Part shown: positions 57,698 to 64,000 of the stretch, piece by piece | Layout: each line of letters starts with the position of its first letter | Position numbering within the stretch: the first letter of the stretch is position 1 | Assembly (NCBI RefSeq): GCF_037126465.1 | Contig: NW_026999404.1 | Location: forward strand, 1,116,001 to 1,180,000 | DNA from: Ornithodoros turicata | Taxonomy: Eukaryota; Arthropoda; Arachnida; Ixodida; Argasidae | Length of the DNA: 64,000 bases | Direction of reading: 5' to 3' | Made by a program: the position numbers and the translations under genes | The notes under the pieces: model-generated | The model's input: only the letters and a program-made list of their open reading frames with translations | Told to the model about the DNA's origin: nothing | Databases searched by the model: none

Positions 57698-59104
57698 TTT
57701 CTGTTCAATCGCCTTCCCATCTTATAACCTGACGGCTATCATTTCTGTTCAATCGCCACCTATCTTATAACATGACGGGTATCATTTCTGTTCAATCGCC
57801 TTCCCATCTTATAACCTGACGGCTATCATTTCTGTTCAATCGCCACCTATCTTATAACCTGACGGGTATCATTTCTGTTCAATCGCCTTCCCATCTTATA
57901 ACCTGACGGCTATCATTTCTGTTCAATCGCCACCTATCTTATAACCTGACGGGTATCATTTCTGTTCAATCGCCTTCCCATCTTATAACCTGACGGCTAT
58001 CATTTCTGTTCAATCGCCACCTATCTTATAACATGACGGGTATCATTTCTGTTCAATCGCCTTCCCATCTTATAACCTGACGGCTATCATTTCTGTTCAA
58101 TCTCCACCTATCTTATAACCTGACGGGTATCATTTCTGTGCAATCGCTTCCCGATCTTCCCAAGCAGCAAAATGTACTGAAAGTCGAGTGCAATAGGGGT
58201 GGACGGGTAGGTGGAAGGCCTTGAACAGACTGATGAAACTAAAGAACATTGATAAGACACATACCGTCCACCCCTATTGCACTCGACTTTCGGTACATTG
58301 TGCTGCTTGGGTTCTTATAACCTGACGGGTATCATTTCTGTGCAATCGCTTCCCGATCTTCTTATAACCTGACGGTACCATTTCTCAAGTTATCGAAACC
58401 ACAGCCCGACATTTTCCCTTGTAAATTCCGTCGACGCTTAAAACGTGACGGGTATTATTTCTGTTCAATCGCCTACCTATCTTATAACCTGACTGGTATC
58501 ATTTCTGTTCAATCGTCTACCTATCTACTTATAACCTGACGGGTATCATTTCTGTGCAATCGCTTCCCGATCTTCTTATAACCTGACGGTATCATTTCTC
58601 AAGTTATCATAACAGCCCGACATTTTCGCTTGTAAATTCCGTCGACGCTTAAAACGTGACGGGTATCATTTCGGTTCAATCGCCTTCCCATCTTCATGTA
58701 ACCTGACGGATATCATTTCTGTTCAATCGCCTACCTATCTTCTTATAACATACGACGGGTATCATTTCTGTTCAATCGCTTCCCGATCTTCTTATAACCT
58801 GACGGTATCATTTCTGTTCAATCACGTCCCGATCTTCTCATAACCTGACGGTATCATTTCTCAAGCTATCATAACCACCGCTCGACATTTTCCCTTGTAA
58901 TGTTATCCGTCGACGCTTAAAACCTCAGCAAGTAGAGGAAGTAAAATCACGGCTTCCTTTTTCTCGCGCAGCAAAACAGTACACACATCTTGACACAGCA
59001 CTCACATACACCAGCCAATGAGTATTAGGGACTACGTTTTGACGCGGAAGCATGAAGGGATGGAGTAACGCGGCAATGATACCCGTCAGGTTTTAGCGTC
59101 TTGT
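57698..59104 (-). repeat. Right inverted terminal arm of the foldback element
   Basis: Reverse complement of the left arm: 87 bp dimers (about 57700-58140), the same MITE at 58159-58311, the GTCGACGCTTAAAAC blocks and the 240 bp outer block ending at 59104. It has fewer 87 bp dimers than the left arm. Confidence 0.9.
58159..58311. mobile_element. CCCAAGCAGCA MITE in right arm
   Basis: Exactly 153 bp and the reverse complement of 50765-50917, at the mirror-image repeat position. Confidence 0.88.
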
Positions 59105-59820
59105 CTCCTATATACCTATATATGTCACGGCACCATTTCCTCCGGGGTTCATGCATCATGGAGAGCGTCTGTCGACGATATTTTCAGTGTTGTCGAGAGG
59201 AACCAGTTCTTGCCCCTCGGGAAAATTGATAAGGCAACTCAAAACATGCGACACAGAGAAATATGTACATAGTTCGCAGGAGAGAAGACTAGGAAAAGAA
59301 CGTTCAGTGAGTGACACGTACGAACCGCCTTGGAAACACCGTCTGGATGAGTGGATCTGGAGGAGTTTATGGACTTACCTCATGCCGAAAAAGCCCGTGT
59401 CTTGGGCTCAGGGAAAACATCCGCTTGACGAAGTCGGCACACTTTCGGTCCTCCCTATCGGCAGAGCACACGCTTGAGGTCGCCATCGCAAGTGCTGCTG
59501 CCTCGATCAGCCAAAGTCCTTGACAACAACTTCCTGTTTCTCATCATAAGTGAAGGCAGGTTCGCTTTTTCGAACCCCCAGAGCCAACATGTGCAACACG
59601 CCCCTTACAGCGCTACTGCACGAGCGTATCACAGATTGTCTCCCAGATCCTCAGCTTTCTGAACAGGAGTCTCTCGGGCAAGCCGTTCATCAAGAATTAC
59701 TCCCTGCCAACACAGTCTTCAGCACAGCCTCTCTTTCTTCCCAACTAGAGCCCACAGCTACCTTCCACCACTCTTTCTGTGAGCTCACCTGTCATACAGC
59801 CAATGGTCTGAAGTTCAATC
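59105..59820. other. Flank between foldback element and Gypsy fragment
   Basis: Frames with LINE/LTR-like composition but no firm motif. Possibly decayed upstream part of the Gypsy element. Confidence 0.35.
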
Positions 59821-59824
59821 AGTC

Positions 59825-60432
59825 TTGGAAGTGCATTATCTAGGTGACATAGGACACCACACAAGTATTCAGCATCATATTGACCACGTGCAAAACACCA
59901 CTCCTCACTGCTGCAGTCCTAATAGCTATGCTCCAGATGACAGAAAATTTCTGGAAGAGCAAACTAGGAAGCTATTACAACAAGGCACAATGCTACAGGC
60001 CCCTGGGCTTTTCCAGTTGTCGCCGTCAACGGAAAACAAAGTGCCCATGAATGACACTGTTATTCAACCTCTACCCCATGCACACAACATAATCTGTGGC
60101 ATTACCGGACGTGAATTGTTTGCATCACCAGACTACTGGCAACAATTAGCCTTCTCCCAGGTCAGCCTGCAGCCTGAAGACTACAAGTAACTCACTACAA
60201 CAATTTAATGCCTTTTGGTCTGAGGAATGCATCTTCGACATTCCAGCACATCATGCAAACCATTTTCCAAGGCCTTCGGCAGCATACAGGGAAATACGGT
60301 ATCTGTGCTTATTTAGATGACATTTTTGTTTACGCAGACTCATTCTGCACTTTCGAGAGTGATTTCGCTTCATTTCCTGTTGAAGCTCATTGTATGCTCC
60401 ACTCTCACATACCTTCTGTACAGACTATATGA
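59825..60432 (+). pseudogene. Gypsy-type retrotransposon reverse transcriptase fragment
   Basis: The first frame (59825-60190) has HHIDHVQNTTP and SYAPDDRKFLEEQTRKLLQQ, corresponding to the HxIDTGxxPP and EE(Q)V..(M)L..G start of Gypsy RT, and then VIQPLPHAHNIICGITG. After a short break, the next frame (60208-60432) has MPFGLRNASSTFQHIM and CAYLDDIFVYAD, the catalytic YxDD region. RNase H and integrase do not follow, and stops and a frame change separate the parts. It is a dead copy. Confidence 0.85.
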
Positions 60433-60569
60433 ACAGTCTTTAAGAGTCATTTTTGCTTACCAAGTGTCAAAATTCCTTGGACTTGTATATCTTTAGCAAA
60501 GCGAAACTACCTGACCATGTAGAAGTAATGTTATGCAGCCTGCCTTCGGGAAACCAGAAAAAAAGCTCT
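60433..60569. other. Junction between Gypsy and LINE debris
   Basis: No feature recognised. Confidence 0.3.
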
Positions 60570-60863
60570 TTAACGAGTACAAATAACCAACATCAGTGTA
60601 AGGTTCACTAACAATGCCTGTGAAATCAGGACTGGCACAAGCTGCTGTTGGAGCTCTTTGGGGGGTTTTGTCATTGGTGTGACGCCATCCACATAGGCAA
60701 GGATTTGGTGCTTTACATACGAACCTTGCACTTGACGTACCAGTGGGTCAATGACTACGTTGAATAGAAGGCCGGTAATGACACATGGACCTTCCCCTGG
60801 GGCACTGTTTTCATATGTGGCGACTTTATGCCAGGTCGATTGTGGAGGACGCCAGTGCCACAA
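60570..60863 (-). pseudogene. LINE reverse transcriptase fragment
   Basis: The minus frame contains GLLFNVVIDPLVRQVQ and ILAYVDGVTPM. This matches the P-x-LFN...D.L and A-Y-A-D-D-(V/I) blocks of non-LTR reverse transcriptase. The catalytic YADD has become YVDG, so it is inactive. Confidence 0.75.
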
Positions 60864-61820
60864 TCTTCAGGGCCCCTAAGTTCTGAAAAATGCCTTTTGA
60901 TCGCCTCACTTGGCACTTCTTGATGCTCCATTGCAGATGAAGCATGCTGACTGTCTTCTGTGCTGTCAGTACAGTTTTTGGATCATGTGATGGTCTTTTG
61001 GGTTGACTGTTTGTGATCATGCATTGTTTCTTTGTGGGAGAGGAAAGTGGACTGTGGCTGCACACGTAGCTTCTTCGGCTGTTCTGTAGTCTGTCCGCTT
61101 CTTCGTTCCTGATGTGTTCATTACGTCCCCCTTCGTCATCTGTCGTGGGTCCCCGTAGTCCTGTCATCAGCCCATCACTTACCGTTGTCTGTGCAGCAAC
61201 CGTGCTCATTATTTGTCGAAGTGTGGCATCCAGTGATTTCCCCAGAAATTCACTGCTGGGGGGATGCCGAGCTTTCAAGGGTGGGAGGGGGGAATAATAG
61301 ACACGGAAATAATCGTGGCACAATGCTGACATATCTGGACAGCTTTCCCGTTTTATTTGTACATGTTATTACGTTAGAACACAGTACATTAGAATACAGA
61401 TTCATTATGAAAGGCATTTCAACATTAAGATGCATAATCATACGACCGACAAAGAAAAAAGACTAGCGCCTTGTCACACGAAGCTCGATGAATACCTAGT
61501 AACAAACGGGAAACCTGGGACGAGAAAAGCAGAATACCTCGCTTGATTGAATTGGGCGCAAATGGTTCTTGATGATCCACATTGTGTTTGCGTGCCCGCA
61601 CGCATTTTTGCTCGTATATGCGCGTAATACATGCATTGAACGGTCACTTTCAAATGATTTTGGACAAATGCATGGTACGATCATCTGCATGTCTGTGGTC
61701 CTACAGCCCAAGTTTGACAGTACAGGATGTAATTCGCTGCGCCGGACTCACTACCAGAACGTGTTGGTGGCCAGCTGGTTGGGGTCACCTGAGAAATTTC
61801 AGGGGGGGTGTTGGAAAAAT
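60864..61820. other. Debris within the broken LINE
   Basis: The minus frame 60826-61332 is Ser/Thr/Lys-rich and might be LINE-derived, but has no motif I can name. A G-run element piece lies near 61255-61300. Confidence 0.35.
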
Positions 61821-61821
61821 G

Positions 61822-61961
61822 CATGTTGGAAAACGACGACGACAAAATGTAAGCAATCGGACAACTGGTCACAGACGTTGTGCTTCTTTAATAGTCATGA
61901 ATCGAATGGAAGATGCGTGTGGTCCGCGATACAACTTTGTCGTCGTCGTTTTCCAACAATG
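61822..61961. mobile_element. 140 bp MITE with (GTCGTC) arms
   Basis: CATGTTGGAAAACGACGACG on the left pairs with CGTCGTCGTTTTCCAACAATG on the right. Short, non-coding. Confidence 0.7.
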
Positions 61962-62474
61962 TAGGGAGGGTGTACCCCCCTGGGGGGAGTGTAGGGAAAT
62001 CCCTGGTGGCATCGCGTGCTGCATCTCCCGCTTGAAGCGTGATGTTGGCATAGCTCTGCATGGCTATGTAATCTGGTGCTTTGTGCTGCTCCTCACCGGT
62101 GTTAGATAGGGGGTTCCTCTGCATATCTGCACTCTCCATCTGTTGCGCTTCGTTGCCAAGTCTCTTTCTTGTAGGGAACGAGTCGTTGCATGCTGCACAC
62201 TGATGGACGTACGTCCGCCTTGTTGCCTAGGAGGAGTCACTATTGGAGGCGTTGCATTCATGTGAAGATGGGTAATGGGCGCAAGTATTGATGGCAGCTA
62301 GTACGGTAGATTTTGGTCTGTCCTATCTGCATGCCGTGCGCTCGTTCGAGGTGTCCTGTTACCGAGCGCCTCTGCAACGTTCATGATGCCGATCGATATG
62401 ATATGGAGCAGTCTTCTTCAGGCAAGGGACTCGCAGTAGAGGTTGTCACTGTTGAGTGTGGTGTTCCAAGGCCC

Positions 62475-62648
62475 AGTGTCCTCATAAGCCGCGGTTACGT
62501 GAACGCAAAAGAAATTGGTCGAGTTGGTTCATCGCAGCAAATCCTCTCTTATCAGGCCATGTCAACCACTCTGCTAGGGAGGGTTGATGTGAGGAAGTGC
62601 GATATGTCTTTCTGTGGGGTTCACGTAACCGCGGCTATAGAGGACACT
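62475..62648. mobile_element. 174 bp MITE inside the LINE endonuclease region
   Basis: AGTGTCCTCATAAGCCGCGG and CCGCGGCTATAGAGGACACT are inverted repeats, continued inward by TTACGTGAAC / GTTCACGTAA. The end of the LINE endonuclease frame runs into it. Confidence 0.8.
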
Positions 62649-63179
62649 ATTGCAAGCGCTTCCTCATAGTGTAAAAGGCCACTGGGGCTGTGCATCAAGC
62701 GTGCTGGGTCAAGGTCAGCTATGGTGCAATTGGAGAGCTTGTTCATGAGACCGTCAACGCTGGCTTTAATTCTGCGCCAAATATCATGCAAGTTAAAATG
62801 GCCCAGAAGACTGGCCAGTTCTGACCCGGACCTGCTACATCCAACGTGCTCTCCAACACAGTTAAAATCCCCAGCCAAAATGAAGTTCCCATGGTGTAAC
62901 ATGTAAACATCTAAATCCTCAAAGAAAGGCGTTGGTATCTGATGAACAGGCACGAGCTCAAAAGTTCACTATTCGTAGCTTTTTTCTATGGGACTTGATG
63001 TCTAAGGAGATGATATGGCCCTCGCTGTCAGGTAACGCAAAGGCATGTGACTGAAGACCGCTGGTTGAAAGTATTGTCACATCTGTGCACCGACTGAATG
63101 CAAGGCTGAAATGCGGCGTGTGGGTTTTGTCTTTCGAAGCAGCTGTCCTCGGGATCGACTGTCGAAGTACGTCGGACAT
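62649..63179 (-). pseudogene. LINE endonuclease (EEP/APE-type) fragment
   Basis: Two adjacent minus frames (63179-62958, then 62953-62621) give TDVTILSTSGLQSHAFALPD, then LRIVNF, FILAGDFNCV (the GDFN motif of APE-type endonucleases) and LLGHFNLHDIWR. The N-terminal catalytic residues are missing, and a frame break divides the parts. It lies directly downstream of ORF1, in LINE order. Confidence 0.85.
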
Positions 63180-63182
63180 AAG

Positions 63183-63614
63183 TCATTTCTTCCAAAAGCA
63201 ATCCACTGTAACACGTTTTCCTCCGCAGCGTCTCCACATGCACTCAGAAATCACATGACCATATGTTGAGCAACGAGAGTAGAGGGTGCCCATATATGCT
63301 GCACGCATGTGGCCTTCTTTTTTGCAGTTGCTGCACACTCTCCGAATGTCATAGTAATAACATGTAAACCTGTAGCCAACTACCCAAAGGAAGTTTGGCA
63401 CCGAGTGTCTGAGGTCCATCTCTATTTCTACAATATGGTTTCCGTTACACACAGTGGGGCAGTCCTTGGAAAAAACCCAGTCGATCTTCTTGACTTGACC
63501 ACATGGGCCAAGAGCTCTCATCAAATACTCATTCGGCACAAAAGTCGGCAGATACATACATACATACTCCGGCAATAACAATAACACTACTGGAAAGAAG
63601 CTTTTCCGTGGCAT
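63183..63614 (-). pseudogene. LINE ORF1 (gag-like) with zinc knuckles
   Basis: The minus frame includes VEIEMDLRHSVPNFLWVVGY and RRVCSNCKKEGHMRA, then CSTYGHVISEC: CCHC zinc knuckles typical of ORF1 nucleic-acid-binding proteins of Jockey/R1/CR1-like LINEs. One knuckle Cys is replaced (RAAYMGTLYSRC where Cys is usual). A further piece of the same protein may lie upstream in the frame 63903-63658. This is the 5' part of the broken minus-strand LINE. Confidence 0.8.
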
Positions 63615-63657
63615 TGGAGCGTGGAACTGTGGTATGGAACATGGTTCCTACCACATG

Positions 63658-63903
63658 TTAAACGGAGAAAAGGCCGCCGAGAGTAACTACCTCGGCCACG
63701 CCATCAATGACATCTACTAGTGAGGCCTCTTGAGAGGCACCTTGAGAGTGCCAGATGAGAGACTTTGTTGTGATAAACAATTGGGGGTCACTTGACCCCG
63801 GACACCTGCAACAGCACGGACCGGGGTATCTCTTTAGCTGGCTTCGGTAACTGAGAATACTCAAGATGTCAGTTGCTTTGTACTGGAGGATGGTTTTATA
63901 CAA
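63658..63903 (-). pseudogene. Possible upstream part of LINE ORF1
   Basis: An 81-codon minus frame immediately upstream of the zinc-knuckle frame. It has no named motif; assigned by position only. Confidence 0.35.
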
Positions 63904-64000
63904 TTCTTAGATTCTTAACTATTTTACAACTATTTACAAGGTTTGGTTAGTCATGTGGGCGGTCAGGTTCAACATGTGCTGCGTAGATGTCCCTGGTTCA

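Larger units (their letters stand above)
49972..59104. mobile_element. 9.1 kb foldback-type DNA element
   Basis: The left end ACAAGACGCTAAAACCTGAC and the right end GTCAGGTTTTAGCGTCTTGT are inverted repeats. From these ends inward, the two arms are identical by eye over at least several hundred bases, and they remain homologous as arrays of short tandem repeats for 1.4-1.9 kb. The centre (about 51830-54376) is non-repetitive and contains a broken PHD-finger relic. Very long terminal inverted repeats made of internal tandem repeats are the hallmark of Foldback/Galileo-like elements. No transposase was recognised, so it is probably non-autonomous. No clear target duplication is visible: flanks are GCTTC on the left and CTCCT on the right. 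Confidence 0.85.

Overview
This looks like nuclear DNA of an animal, most likely an arthropod, and possibly a tick or other chelicerate. The clues are spliced genes for animal proteins (a BRMS1-family Sin3 subunit, ALKBH4, a nuclear-encoded mitochondrial ribosomal protein, a PPP1R37-like protein), GT-AG introns plus one U12-type AT-AC intron, and a very dense load of MITEs, tRNA-derived SINEs, LINE and Gypsy debris. The species call is inference; the metazoan call is well supported.

Layout. 1-37.5 kb is gene-poor and repeat-rich. It contains a LINE 3' remnant at 1.6-1.9 kb, many 200-250 bp palindromic MITEs of one family (ends CACTCT, TA flanks, core GGCGTACGCC), and a 3.5 kb tandem array of a related MITE with a higher-order repeat (7.5-11.0 kb). 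It also contains SINE insertions with target duplications, hAT-like MITEs with 8 bp duplications, a tRNA-like SINE head, and large palindromes at 27.7-28.4 and 30.1-30.5 kb. A short hairpin motif (GCAGACGACA / TGTCGTCTGC) recurs across 0.8-38.2 kb.

37.6-47.7 kb is the gene island. On the minus strand, in order of decreasing coordinate, lie a nine-exon BRMS1-family gene (46010 down to 42010, long 3'UTR to about 40.15 kb), then ALKBH4 in a single coding exon (39519-38572), then the first coding exon of a PPP1R37-like gene (37854-37623) whose other exons were not found here. On the plus strand, MRPL22 (46837-47490) is transcribed divergently from the BRMS1-family gene, so the two probably share a promoter. 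The functions are unrelated (chromatin deacetylase complex, 2-oxoglutarate demethylase, PP1 regulator, mitochondrial translation); the clustering looks like compact housekeeping packing, not a pathway.

49.97-59.10 kb is the most striking object: a 9.1 kb foldback-type DNA element. It has very long, near-identical inverted termini built of 76 and 87 bp tandem repeats, a MITE present at mirror-image positions in both arms, a second internal palindrome, and a central region holding a broken PHD-finger coding relic. To its right are a degenerate Gypsy reverse-transcriptase fragment (59.8-60.4 kb, plus) and a broken minus-strand LINE (60.6-63.9 kb: zinc-knuckle ORF1, endonuclease, RT piece) split by small MITEs.

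All calls come from reading the sequence and remembered family features; no database search was run.
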